A stretch of DNA of 31,258 bases from Lachnospiraceae bacterium (GTDB lineage: Bacteria; Bacillota; Clostridia; Lachnospirales; Lachnospiraceae). Under the pieces are notes generated by a model. It did not search any database, had not been told where the DNA came from, and saw only the letters and a program-made list of their open reading frames with translations. The stretch is taken from the NCBI GenBank assembly GCA_900766575.1, contig CAAFVW010000138.1, positions 1-31,258 of the forward strand. Reading direction: 5' to 3'. A program made the translations under genes and the position numbers. The first letter of the stretch is position 1; every line of letters starts with the position of its first letter. Positions 15,755 to 23,606 of this stretch are shown piece after piece.

Positions 15755-15789
15755 AAAAACCTCCCGGAAAATTTTCCGGGAGGTTTTTT
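15755..15789 (+). terminator. terminator after the iron alcohol dehydrogenase
   Basis: A perfect palindrome, AAAACCTCCCGGAAAA with its complement, gives about 15 bp of stem and ends in TTTTTT. Confidence 0.95.
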
Positions 15790-15892
15790 GTTATGCTTCG
15801 TATTTTAACTTTCCTTTCATGACATCTTCTCCGAGGAAACGCATGCATTTTCCGGCGGAAGGTGCGTTGAGAAAATAAGTTGTAAAAAGATA

Positions 15893-15921
15893 TTGACAAA
15901 ACCGATATCCGATAGTATAGT
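15893..15921 (+). promoter_or_regulatory. consensus promoter of the ABC importer / ATC hydrolase operon
   Basis: TTGACA (15893-15898), a 17-nt spacer and TATAGT (15916-15921), about 50 nt before the ATG at 15980. The spacer itself contains two CCGATA boxes, so the promoter is probably repressed by a protein binding there. No other promoter was found in the six genes downstream. Confidence 0.85.
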
Positions 15922-15963
15922 GACAAATATAAATATACAAAACCTATCGGAACAGTAGGAAAA
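15902..15963. promoter_or_regulatory. operator candidate: CCGATA/TATCGG boxes around the promoter
   Basis: CCGATA (15902-15907) and CCGATAG (15909-15915) lie between -35 and -10. The inverted copy CTATCGG (15944-15950) lies just downstream of the start, inside CCTATCGGAACAGTAGG (15943-15959). The CCTA...TAGG layout resembles, from memory, Rrf2-family (CymR/IscR-type) sites that control cysteine and Fe-S genes in Firmicutes. The assignment to a regulator is inference. Confidence 0.55.
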
Positions 15964-15979
15964 CGAGGAGGACAACGTT

Positions 15980-17086
15980 ATGAAGAAGAAATTATTCAGC
16001 ATCCTGTTAGCATCGGCATTGACTGTGGGATTACTGTCAGGATGTGGAAGCACTTCTGACAATAGCGGAGCAGGCAGCACAGAGGCAGCAGGCAATACCG
16101 CACAGGAGAGCAAGAGTACCACCCCTTTGAGAATTCTCGGATTTAACAGTGTAATCGGGCATATTGATTCCGTTATTGCCTATACCGGCGGCTTTTATGA
16201 AGAGGAAGGAATCGAACCGGAATTTACCTATAACAATTCCAATCCCGACAATACACAGGCATTGATCGAGGATAAAGCAGATCTGGTTTCCGCAGGAGCT
16301 ACCTGTGTGATCCAGTACATAGATCAGGGAGCAGACCTGGTGATCATCGGCGGACAGATGTCCCTGGGTGAGACTGTATATGCTCTGCCTGAGAGAGCAG
16401 ATGAATTCAAGGAATTCACCAATGAGACTCTGGCAGGCAAGAAGGTCGGCGTATCCAGACTGAATACCGGTGATATCGTATTCCGTAAGATCCTGAAGGA
16501 CAAGGGTGTTGATCTTTCCCAGATCGATTTCGTAGAACTGGATTCTCAGGCTACGGTAACACAGGCCGTTGTAAAAGGTGAAGTAGATCTTGGAATTAAC
16601 TTCCTTACATACCGCAAGAGTGCAGAAGATATGGGACTTGTTCCGGTGAGCCAGCTGGATGCGGAAAATGAATGGCCGGATTACATCTGCTGCCGTATTT
16701 TCACCACGAGAGAGAAGCTGAACGAGAACAGAGATGCTTATGTAGCAGCAATGAAGGCGAATATCAAGGCTTATGAACTGATCCAGACAGATCATGAGAA
16801 AGCTATTGAAGTAGCACAGAAGGGAATTCAGCTGGATGCAGATGTTCTGGAAGACCAGATTTACAACTATGGTCATCTGGGCCTAAGCCCGAACCCTGAT
16901 GTGACCAATTCTGTGAAGTTCTATGAGGCAATGACCGACATCGGATATGCACAGGGAAAGGTAGATCTGCATGATTACATTGATGCATCCGTTTATATCG
17001 ATGCACTGGATGAACTGCTGGCAGAGGATCCCGACAATGAAGTCTACAAAGAGTTAAAGGCTGAGTCTGACGCTACCAACTATTAA
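15980..17086 (+). CDS. ABC transporter substrate-binding lipoprotein, NitT/TauT type
   Basis: This is the 368-residue extracellular binding lipoprotein of an importer. Seen: a signal peptide ending in lipobox LSGC (Cys22), a Ser/Thr/Gly-rich linker, and then the NMT1/SsuA-like fold (nitrate/taurine/sulfonate/thiamine-precursor class). This starts with LRILGFNSVIGHIDSVIAYTGGFYEEEGI, the usual opening of this family, and continues with GKKVGVSRLNTGD and the hinge region QATVTQAVVKGEVDLGI. The ribosome binding site GAGGAGG is 8 nt before ATG. It is first in the operon, with the ATPase and permease next and then ATC hydrolase. The neighbours suggest that the ligand is a small sulfur compound such as a thiazoline carboxylate or cysteine derivative, rather than nitrate or taurine. 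The ligand is inferred only. Confidence 0.88.
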   Translation: MKKKLFSILLASALTVGLLSGCGSTSDNSGAGSTEAAGNTAQESKSTTPLRILGFNSVIGHIDSVIAYTGGFYEEEGIEPEFTYNNSNPDNTQALIEDKADLVSAGATCVIQYIDQGADLVIIGGQMSLGETVYALPERADEFKEFTNETLAGKKVGVSRLNTGDIVFRKILKDKGVDLSQIDFVELDSQATVTQAVVKGEVDLGINFLTYRKSAEDMGLVPVSQLDAENEWPDYICCRIFTTREKLNENRDAYVAAMKANIKAYELIQTDHEKAIEVAQKGIQLDADVLEDQIYNYGHLGLSPNPDVTNSVKFYEAMTDIGYAQGKVDLHDYIDASVYIDALDELLAEDPDNEVYKELKAESDATNY

Positions 17087-17182
17087 AGAAAAGACCGGAA
17101 GCGGCAAACACGACCCTGTGGCAACAGGAATACCGGAAACTCCGGAATCACTGTAAAATGAACGGAAAGGTATGGACAACGA

Positions 17183-17992
17183 ATGAGCAAGATTGAATTT
17201 AAAAATATATCTTTAGATTACCGTGACAATAGCGGAACGGTTTACAAAGCTCTGGAAGGAGTAAACTTTTCCGTGGAAGAGGGCGAGTTTGTCAGCATTA
17301 TCGGTTCCAGTGGATGCGGAAAAAGTACCATACTGAGTGTACTGGCCGGACTGAATCACCAGAAAGAAGGCAGTTTTCAGATCGATGGTGTGGAGACCAG
17401 CGGCACCGGTAAAAACCGCGGTGTTGTATTCCAGCATTACTCTCTGTTTCCCTGGATGACGATTAAGAAAAATCTGGAGTTCGGTATTAAGCAGAATTTC
17501 CCCGGATTATCCAAAAAAGAATTGAGTGAGAAGGCATTGCTCTATCTGGAAAAGGTAGGACTGAAAGGATTTGAATCCAAATTTCCCTCCCAGCTTTCCG
17601 GTGGTATGCAGCAGAGAGCGGCCATTGCCAGAACCCTGGCGATGGAAAGCGAGATCCTTCTGATGGATGAGCCCTTTGGTGCAATCGATGCCAGGAACCG
17701 TGTGATTTTACAGGATCTGTTGTTGGAAATTCTGGATTCCACGGAACAGAAAAAAACCATTGTATTCGTAACCCATGATGTGGATGAGGCGATTCTTCTA
17801 TCGGACCGTATCCTGTTCATGAAGGATAAAAAGATTGAAACGGAACTGAAGGTTCCTTTTGAGAGACCCAGAAATCGTGAGAGACTGACGACGAATGGCG
17901 CTTACAGAAACTTACGAAAAAAGATCGTTGATCTGTTCTACTATGATGGCGTAGGTCAGAAGAATGAATTCGAAGGAGGCGAGGGAATATGA
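17183..17992 (+). CDS. ABC transporter ATP-binding protein, NitT/TauT type
   Basis: The 269-residue cytoplasmic ATPase that drives the importer. Seen: Walker A GSSGCGKST starting at residue 41 (Lys47), Q-loop QHYSLFPW, signature LSGGMQQRAAIARTLA from residue 138, Walker B ILLMDEPFGAID with Asp162-Glu163, and the H-loop VTHDVDEA. All motifs are intact, and the SsuB/TauB/NrtD-like pattern agrees with the binding protein upstream. A 96-nt gap with small hairpins separates it from the binding-protein gene, a layout that often allows more binding protein than ATPase. A five-codon frame (ATG 17172 to TGA 17186) with GGAAAGG right in front overlaps the ATPase start and could couple its translation. 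It overlaps the permease start by 4 nt. Confidence 0.93.
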   Translation: MSKIEFKNISLDYRDNSGTVYKALEGVNFSVEEGEFVSIIGSSGCGKSTILSVLAGLNHQKEGSFQIDGVETSGTGKNRGVVFQHYSLFPWMTIKKNLEFGIKQNFPGLSKKELSEKALLYLEKVGLKGFESKFPSQLSGGMQQRAAIARTLAMESEILLMDEPFGAIDARNRVILQDLLLEILDSTEQKKTIVFVTHDVDEAILLSDRILFMKDKKIETELKVPFERPRNRERLTTNGAYRNLRKKIVDLFYYDGVGQKNEFEGGEGI

Positions 17993-18879
17993 GAAGCAAA
18001 ATACATATGTTATTACCGCATATTTTGTTTGTGGCATTGCTGGTACTCATCCTGCTTCCTTCTGTGGAGAAGACAGAGAATTATATTCCTTTCCTGATCG
18101 TGGTGGTATTGATCGAACTGGGACTGCTTCTAAAAAGAAAAAGCACCGTGTCAAAGGACATTGGAATCATCGTCTATGTGGTGCTGATTCTCTGGGAGTA
18201 TTTCACAGCGAAGGTCGGCATGAAAAATGCAATGCTTTACCCTGCACCGGAAAATGTATTCAATGTGATCACAAAAGATTACGCCAAGATTCTGGAAGGT
18301 GTCGGAAGTTCTCTTCGTCTGTTGGGAGCAGCCTTCGGCATTGCACTGACCCTCGGTGTGGGACTGGGATTACTGGTAGGCTTATCGGACAGACTTTCCG
18401 GAACAATCTTACCGATTGTGCGTGTAATCAGCCCGATTCCTCCCATTATTTATTCCCCCTATGCGGTGGCATTGCTGCCGAGCTTCCGCGCAGCCTCGAT
18501 TTTCGTCATTACGCTGACGATTTTCTGGTCCATCTTCATGAGTATGGTACTTGGAGTCAGAGAGATCGATAAGAAAATCATGGATTCCGCCAAGACGCTG
18601 AACCTCAGCAAGGGAAGCCTGATTCTCCATGTATTGCTGCCGTATTCCCTCCCCGGAATATTTAACAGCGTATCGGTTTCGGTATCTACCTCTTTTCTGG
18701 TACTGACAGCGGCGGAAATGATTGGCGGCACATCCGGACTTGGCTGGTACATTAAGTACTATTCCGATTTTGCCAATTATTCCAAGGTTGTATTCGGCAT
18801 CGTGATGATCGGTGTGGTAGTAACCGTGCTGAATGTATTATTATCTTTACTGCGCAAGGCAGTGATTCGCTGGAAATGA
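17989..18879 (+). CDS. ABC transporter permease, NitT/TauT type
   Basis: The 296-residue inner-membrane channel subunit of the importer, in the binding-protein-dependent permease family (PF00528). Seen: two or three hydrophobic segments at the N-terminus, then the core six-helix domain starting near GSSLRLLGAAFGIALTLGVG. The EAA-type coupling loop near residues 185-215 (GVREIDKKIMDSAKTL...LLPYSLPGIFNSV) contacts the ATPase. The length is slightly above the usual 250 residues because of the added N-terminal segments. The ATG shares ATGA with the stop of the ATPase gene and has AGGAGG (17974-17979) inside that gene, so translation is coupled. The ATC hydrolase gene follows within about 25 nt. 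Confidence 0.92.
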   Translation: MRSKIHMLLPHILFVALLVLILLPSVEKTENYIPFLIVVVLIELGLLLKRKSTVSKDIGIIVYVVLILWEYFTAKVGMKNAMLYPAPENVFNVITKDYAKILEGVGSSLRLLGAAFGIALTLGVGLGLLVGLSDRLSGTILPIVRVISPIPPIIYSPYAVALLPSFRAASIFVITLTIFWSIFMSMVLGVREIDKKIMDSAKTLNLSKGSLILHVLLPYSLPGIFNSVSVSVSTSFLVLTAAEMIGGTSGLGWYIKYYSDFANYSKVVFGIVMIGVVVTVLNVLLSLLRKAVIRWK

Positions 18880-18904
18880 TCATAGAGGAACAGGGGTGAC
18901 GAAA

Positions 18905-19591
18905 ATGGACTTTACAGAAAAAGTTCATGCGTACATAGCAGCAAAATATTATGTTTATCTGACGGAACAGTTCGGAGAGCGCGGCAAGGCGGCTTTCCTG
19001 CATGCAACACAGTATTACGCCCTGCAGAGAGGACGTCGGATGGCCCAGAGAGCCATTCGGGACGGTAGAGAGCTTACCCAGGAGACCTATAATTATTATG
19101 GGGAATGGGTCAATACGGAGGAAGTGAAAGCCCTTGGCTGTGCCAATGTGAGCAGACAGGCTCCTGACGGCACACTCCACATCACTAGTTGTCCCTGGTA
19201 CACACAGTTTCAGGAGATGGGGCTTCCGGAGGCGGGAGCCTTGTATTGCAAGGATCTGGACAGTTCGATTTCCAGAGGATTTAATCCTTTTCTGCAGTAT
19301 CAGGTGGATCAGACATTGCATACGGCAGATTGTTGCATCCACAGGATTCTGACCGGTGACATCTGTGCCGGCGCCGGAAAAGGAAAAAATCCGGAAAGCC
19401 TGAAGAGCTTTGAATATCACTGTGCTCATTCTTTCTGGTCTTACCGTGAAGTAGTACTGGCTATTTTCCGGGAAGAAGGACAGGCTGTGATCGACAAGGT
19501 GCTGGCGGATTTTACCAGAGATTATGGCACGGAAATGACAGAAGCCCTGTTAAAATACCGGGACACCAATTTTAACGTGTGTGATGATTAA
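18905..19591 (+). CDS. L-2-amino-thiazoline-4-carboxylic acid (ATC) hydrolase family protein
   Basis: A 228-residue soluble protein resembling the ATC_hydrolase family (PF14196). In Pseudomonas the named enzyme opens the ring of L-2-amino-delta2-thiazoline-4-carboxylate to N-carbamoyl-L-cysteine. Seen: the signature CPWYTQFQEMGLPEAGALYC with Cys96 and Cys115, followed by KDLDSSISRGFNP, and a later TADCCIHRI segment, all in family order. There is no signal peptide, so it acts in the cytoplasm after import. Start: ATG 18905 has AGGGGTGA 5 nt upstream; the GTG at 18896 is a possible alternative. Its place between the ABC permease and an M20 amidohydrolase supports an import, ring-opening and N-deacylation series. 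Members of this family in gut Clostridia are not characterised, so the true substrate may be a related thiazoline. Confidence 0.82.
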   Translation: MDFTEKVHAYIAAKYYVYLTEQFGERGKAAFLHATQYYALQRGRRMAQRAIRDGRELTQETYNYYGEWVNTEEVKALGCANVSRQAPDGTLHITSCPWYTQFQEMGLPEAGALYCKDLDSSISRGFNPFLQYQVDQTLHTADCCIHRILTGDICAGAGKGKNPESLKSFEYHCAHSFWSYREVVLAIFREEGQAVIDKVLADFTRDYGTEMTEALLKYRDTNFNVCDD

Positions 19592-19635
19592 GAAATACAG
19601 TTTCCTGAGAAGCTTACGGGAAAAGAAGGTGAAAT

Positions 19636-20814
19636 ATGCAGCTTTCGGAAGAAGTACAGTCCCTGGAAGACTGGATCATTGAGAAAAGAAGATATTTTCA
19701 CAGGCATCCGGAGCTTTCCTTTGAAGAAAAGGAGACAACGGCTTACCTGGTGGAAGAACTGGAAAAAATGGGTCTGGAACCTCACACCTACACCGATTAC
19801 CATGGAGTATGGGCAGACATTGTGGGAGAAAAGCCCGGCAATAAAATCGTGATGTTACGGGCGGATATTGATGCGCTGCCCATCCGTGAGGAAACGGGAC
19901 TTCCCTATGCCAGCGAGAATGAGAATGTTATGCATGCCTGCGGCCACGACAACCATATGGCCATGCTGTTAGGGGCTGCAAAGCTGCTGACGGCGCACCG
20001 GCAGGATTTTGGCGGTACGGTGCGACTCCTGTTTCAGGCAGCAGAGGAATCCTGCCACGGAGCGGAGTATTATGTGCAGGCCGGTCTGCTTGACGATGTG
20101 GATGCTGTCTACGGATGTCATGTATGGGCGACACTGGATGCACCGAAGATCAATGTGGTGGCAGGACCCAGGATGAGCAGCTGCGATAATTTTACCATTG
20201 AGGTGAAAGGTGTTCCGGCTCACGGTTCCGCACCCAATTATGGAATTGATGCTATTGTAACGGCAGCTGCGATCATTATGCAGCTTCAGACGATCGTCTC
20301 CAGACGCAATGATCCCAGAGATAATCTGGCGATCACCATCGGAGAGATTGAGGGAGGCCCCAGATTCAATATCATTTCCGACCATGTGGTCATGAAGGGA
20401 ACGGTAAGAACCCACAGCAGACAGGTACGGGAACAGGTGGAGGACTGGATCCGCAACATTGTGGAGAGCGTGGCAAAAGCGAACGGAGCGGAGGCAACGC
20501 TGGATTATCAGTATTTCCCCGGAGTGCTTTACAATGATGAAAAGCTGGCAGCTATCGCGGCAAATGCCGTGAAAAAGCTTTATGGCGAGGAAGGTCTGGG
20601 AGAGCATCCTTTGATCATGGGAAGTGAAGACTTTTCCTATTTCCTGGAGAAAGTTCCCGGTGTGTATGCACTGGTGGGTATCCGGAATGAAGAAAAAGGA
20701 ATCATATATCAGAATCATCACTCCAAATTCAACGTGGAGGAGACCGTATTAAAACGCGGTGCGGCATTGTACGCACAGTTCGCAATCGACTATTTGGAAG
20801 AGAGGGATAAGTAA
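19636..20814 (+). CDS. M20 family metallo-amidohydrolase (M20D, N-acyl/N-carbamoyl amino acid hydrolase type)
   Basis: A 392-residue cytoplasmic zinc/manganese amidohydrolase like HipO, IAA-amino acid hydrolases and B. subtilis YtnL, which remove acyl groups from N-acyl amino acids including N-acetylcysteine. Seen: the first motif RADIDALPI, metal ligands Cys102-Gly-His104 (ACGHDNH), the EE pair at 137-138, His162, the dimerisation domain with PAHGSAP, and the closing NHHSKFN (His361-His362). All ligands are intact. In context it is the natural second enzyme: N-carbamoyl-L-cysteine from the upstream hydrolase would yield L-cysteine, CO2 and ammonia. Known L-N-carbamoylcysteine amidohydrolases are also amidohydrolases of the M20 type. 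The stop TAA shares its last A with the ATG of the next gene, so the two are translationally coupled. Confidence 0.85.
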   Translation: MQLSEEVQSLEDWIIEKRRYFHRHPELSFEEKETTAYLVEELEKMGLEPHTYTDYHGVWADIVGEKPGNKIVMLRADIDALPIREETGLPYASENENVMHACGHDNHMAMLLGAAKLLTAHRQDFGGTVRLLFQAAEESCHGAEYYVQAGLLDDVDAVYGCHVWATLDAPKINVVAGPRMSSCDNFTIEVKGVPAHGSAPNYGIDAIVTAAAIIMQLQTIVSRRNDPRDNLAITIGEIEGGPRFNIISDHVVMKGTVRTHSRQVREQVEDWIRNIVESVAKANGAEATLDYQYFPGVLYNDEKLAAIAANAVKKLYGEEGLGEHPLIMGSEDFSYFLEKVPGVYALVGIRNEEKGIIYQNHHSKFNVEETVLKRGAALYAQFAIDYLEERDK

Positions 20815-21620
20815 TGGCAAAGAAAATCGGATTTATCGGCGGCGGAAATATGGCAGAAGGAATTATCGGAGGATTGCTGGGAACGAAGACGAAAGAGCCT
20901 TCCGAGATTCTGGTAAAAGAGGTACTGCCGGAGCGGGCAGCTTATTTAAGAGACACCTACCAGCTGGTGACAGTGGACAGCTATGAAGCTGTGACGGAAG
21001 CGGACATTGTGGTGATCGCAGTACGTCCCCAGGATGCAAGGAAAGTCAGTGAAGAGCTTCGCGCCTTTGTGGATAAGAAGAGACACAGTGTGGTATCCAT
21101 CTGTGCCGGAATTAAGATCGAGCAGTTTGCACAGTGGATCGGTGAGGATGTCAGATATGCGAGAATCATGCCTAACACTGTGATCCAGGTGAAAAGAGGT
21201 TATAGTGCACTGGCTTTCGGGGAGGGATTTACCGAGGAAGAAAAAGCGGAAGTACAGAAAATCACGGATGCTATCGGCAAGACGCTTTTGCTGGCAGAAG
21301 GTCAGTTTGACGCCTTTACTGCTACCAGCTGCGCAGGACCGGAATGGCTGATCCTGTTTGCTACTGCACTGGTGGATGGAGCAGTAGAAACTGGTCTGTC
21401 CAGAAAGGATGCAGCGGCTATCGTGTATGAGAACCTGATTGCTACCGGATTGATGCTCAGCTCTACGAAGAAGCATCCGATTCAGATTACGGATGAGATG
21501 AATACTCCGGGCGGTATCGGTATCGCCGGTTTCCATGCGTTCCAGGACGGCGGTCTGCATGGCACCACGATGACAGCGGTAAATGCGGCATATCAGAGAA
21601 CCACGGAGCTGGGAAAATAA
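20814..21620 (+). CDS. divergent pyrroline-5-carboxylate reductase (ProC) family protein
   Basis: A 268-residue NAD(P)-dependent reductase of the ProC family. Seen: Rossmann start KIGFIGGGNMAEGIIGGL, the segment MPNTVIQVKRGYSAL, and the helical dimer domain. The substrate-site motifs have drifted. Where ordinary ProC has SGSGPAY or SGSGPAF, this has CAGPEW (173-178). Where ordinary ProC has SPGGTTIAG, this has TPGGIGIAG (231-239), so the conserved Thr that contacts the substrate ring nitrogen/carboxylate (Thr238 in human PYCR1) is Gly236. It may therefore reduce a different cyclic imine or oxidise a related ring acid. In this operon a thiazoline- or thiazolidine-carboxylate is an obvious guess, and P5C reductases are known to act on thiazolidine-4-carboxylate. 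It starts on the stop codon of the M20 gene. A proline role cannot be ruled out, so no symbol is given. Confidence 0.85.
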   Translation: MAKKIGFIGGGNMAEGIIGGLLGTKTKEPSEILVKEVLPERAAYLRDTYQLVTVDSYEAVTEADIVVIAVRPQDARKVSEELRAFVDKKRHSVVSICAGIKIEQFAQWIGEDVRYARIMPNTVIQVKRGYSALAFGEGFTEEEKAEVQKITDAIGKTLLLAEGQFDAFTATSCAGPEWLILFATALVDGAVETGLSRKDAAAIVYENLIATGLMLSSTKKHPIQITDEMNTPGGIGIAGFHAFQDGGLHGTTMTAVNAAYQRTTELGK

Positions 21621-21637
21621 ATCAGATTTGATGAAAT

Positions 21638-21665
21638 TTGCTACTGTTTTTTTAGAAAATAATAT
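21638..21665 (+). promoter_or_regulatory. possible promoter of the methyltransferase-reductase gene
   Basis: TTGCTA (21638-21643), a 16-nt spacer and TAATAT (21660-21665), followed at once by the hairpin at 21679-21713. A transcript from here would carry that hairpin at its 5' end. Confidence 0.45.
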
Positions 21666-21678
21666 GGTATGCTATCAG

Positions 21679-21713
21679 ACGAGCAGGCTTGCAGCAGCAG
21701 ACCTGCTCGTTTT
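21679..21713 (+). terminator. terminator (or attenuator) between the ProC-like gene and the methyltransferase gene
   Basis: A perfect 9-bp G+C-rich stem (21679-21687 with 21702-21710) is followed by TTTT. It ends the importer operon. Because a promoter candidate lies upstream, it could also attenuate or protect the next transcript. No SAM or T-box riboswitch pattern was seen. Confidence 0.7.
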
Positions 21714-21758
21714 GACAAGTGAGCATCGTTAAAAATAAAACGAAAAAAGGATAGAGCC

Positions 21759-23573
21759 ATGAATAATACACACTACACCAAAGAACAGATCCGCACTGGA
21801 ATCCAACAGGAAAAGGTTCTGTTTGACGGAGCTTTCGGCACTTATTACGGAGGAAAATACGACACGAAGCAGCTTCCGGAACTGGCAAATCTGGAGGCTC
21901 CCGAGCGCGTGAAGGAGATTCACAGAGAATATCTGGAGGCGGGCGCACAGATTCTGCGCACCAATACCTTTGCAGCCAACAGTTTCTGTATGGACCTGTC
22001 ACCGGAACAGATCGACGAGACCCTTCGCAGAGGTGTCCGCCTGGCGAGGGAAGCCGTAGCGGAGTGGAGAGAGGATACCGGAGAGACGAGGGAGGTCTAT
22101 ATTGCCGGTGATATTGGACAGATTCCCTGTGATACACCGTCCCAGAAGGAAGCCCTGAGCAGGGAATACCAGGAGATTTGTCGGGTTCTGTCGGAAGAGG
22201 GCGTGGACCTTTTTGTTTTTGAGACTTTCTCAGAGATGGAAGAGATTCTGCCGGTCATAAAAATGATCGGGGATCAGGCGTTTATTACGGTACAGTTTTC
22301 CGTGAATCAGTTCGGTTACAGTAATGCGGGCCTCAGTGCAAGAAAACTTTTGCAGAGAGCAGGCGGGGTAAAAGAGATCGATGCGGTGGGCTTCAACTGC
22401 GGTGTAGGCCCTTCCCATATGCACCGGATACTGCAGCAGCTGGAAAAACCGGCGGATAAGTTCCTCACAGCCCTCCCGAATGCGGGATATCCCCAGATGG
22501 TCACCGGACGCATGATCTTTTCCGGGGACAACAGAGATTATTTTGTGGACAGAATGCAACAGATGACGGCCCTGGGTGTGGATATGGCTGGCGGCTGCTG
22601 CGGCACGACACCGGAGTATATCAGAGAACTGGCCAAGAAGCTGGATGTTACCCAGTACCCGCAGAAGAAAAAAGATGCAGAACCGGAGAAACAGCAGGAA
22701 CCCAAAGAGGACCATTCCTTTTATCGTGTGAAGGAAACAGAAGGTAAGAACAGAAAGCTGATCGCAGTGGAGCTTGCACCGCCTGCAGGCAGTGATGATG
22801 AGAAGCTGATGGATGCGGCGCATCTGCTGCAGAAGAGTGGTGTGGATGTGCTGACGTTTCCCGATTCTCCTTCCGGGCGCACCAGAGCGGATTCTATTCT
22901 CATGGCGGAAAAGGTGGCAAGAGAGACCGGCATGTGTGTAATGCCGCATATCTGCTGCCGGGATAAAAATGCCATCGCCATACGTTCCCAGCTGTTGGGA
23001 GCTTATATCAACGGAATTCATAATTTCCTGGTGATTACCGGAGATCCGATTCCTTCCATGGTGCGTACCACGGTGAAAAGTGTGTTCAATTTTGATTCTG
23101 TGGGACTGATGCAGATCATTGCGGATATGAACGAAGAGCAGTTCGCGCAGGCTCCGGTCAGCTACGGCGGTGCCATCAATCAGGGGAGGCGTAATCTTGA
23201 GGTGGAGATCGGGAGAGTGAAGAAAAAGCAGGCAGCAGGCGCAACCTTTTTCCTGACCCAGCCGGTATCAACGAAAGAGAGTGCGGACAGAGTGCACCGG
23301 ATCAAGGAGGAGACCGGTGCCAGGATTCTGTGCTGTATCATGCCTTTTGTCAGCCTGCGGAATGCTACTTTCATGAAGAATGAAATGGCCGGTATCGATG
23401 TGACGGAAGAAGTGCTGGCAAGATACCGCGCGGATATGACCAGGGAAGAGGGAGAGCAGGCAGGCATACAGCTGGCAAAGGATATGATCGCCTTGACAGA
23501 AGACTTTGCAGACGGGTATTATTTCTCTTTCCCCTTTAATCGTGTGGGCATGCTGGAAAAAATACTGAATTAG
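21759..23573 (+). CDS. bifunctional homocysteine S-methyltransferase / methylenetetrahydrofolate reductase
   Basis: A 604-residue cytoplasmic fusion like B. subtilis YitJ. Seen: N-terminal homocysteine methyltransferase barrel (about 15-295) starting LFDGAFGT, with the zinc-binding Cys214 (GFNCGVGP) and Cys280-Cys281 (GGCCGTTP). A charged linker rich in Lys/Glu/Pro follows (about 305-330), then a FAD-dependent MetF barrel (about 335-604) with VELAPPAG, DSPSGRTRAD, HICCRDKN and ITGDPIP. The two halves would make 5-methyl-THF and use a methyl donor to form methionine. No cobalamin domain is present. It follows the cysteine-type operon, so the sulfur amino acid theme continues, but a terminator lies between them. 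All key residues are present. Confidence 0.93.
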   Translation: MNNTHYTKEQIRTGIQQEKVLFDGAFGTYYGGKYDTKQLPELANLEAPERVKEIHREYLEAGAQILRTNTFAANSFCMDLSPEQIDETLRRGVRLAREAVAEWREDTGETREVYIAGDIGQIPCDTPSQKEALSREYQEICRVLSEEGVDLFVFETFSEMEEILPVIKMIGDQAFITVQFSVNQFGYSNAGLSARKLLQRAGGVKEIDAVGFNCGVGPSHMHRILQQLEKPADKFLTALPNAGYPQMVTGRMIFSGDNRDYFVDRMQQMTALGVDMAGGCCGTTPEYIRELAKKLDVTQYPQKKKDAEPEKQQEPKEDHSFYRVKETEGKNRKLIAVELAPPAGSDDEKLMDAAHLLQKSGVDVLTFPDSPSGRTRADSILMAEKVARETGMCVMPHICCRDKNAIAIRSQLLGAYINGIHNFLVITGDPIPSMVRTTVKSVFNFDSVGLMQIIADMNEEQFAQAPVSYGGAINQGRRNLEVEIGRVKKKQAAGATFFLTQPVSTKESADRVHRIKEETGARILCCIMPFVSLRNATFMKNEMAGIDVTEEVLARYRADMTREEGEQAGIQLAKDMIALTEDFADGYYFSFPFNRVGMLEKILN

Positions 23574-23606
23574 CGGGATTTTTTCAAAAAAAGCTGTTAT
23601 CAAATA

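Noticed and set aside
14586..15926. 446-codon open frame antisense to the iron alcohol dehydrogenase
   Set aside because: It is a codon-bias shadow: the highly biased sense gene leaves the opposite frame open. It crosses the perfect terminator at 15755-15789.
21621..21758. SAM or T-box riboswitch before the methyltransferase-reductase gene
   Set aside because: Only one simple hairpin is present. The gap of about 140 nt lacks the multi-stem S-box core and the T-box TGGNACCGCG sequence.
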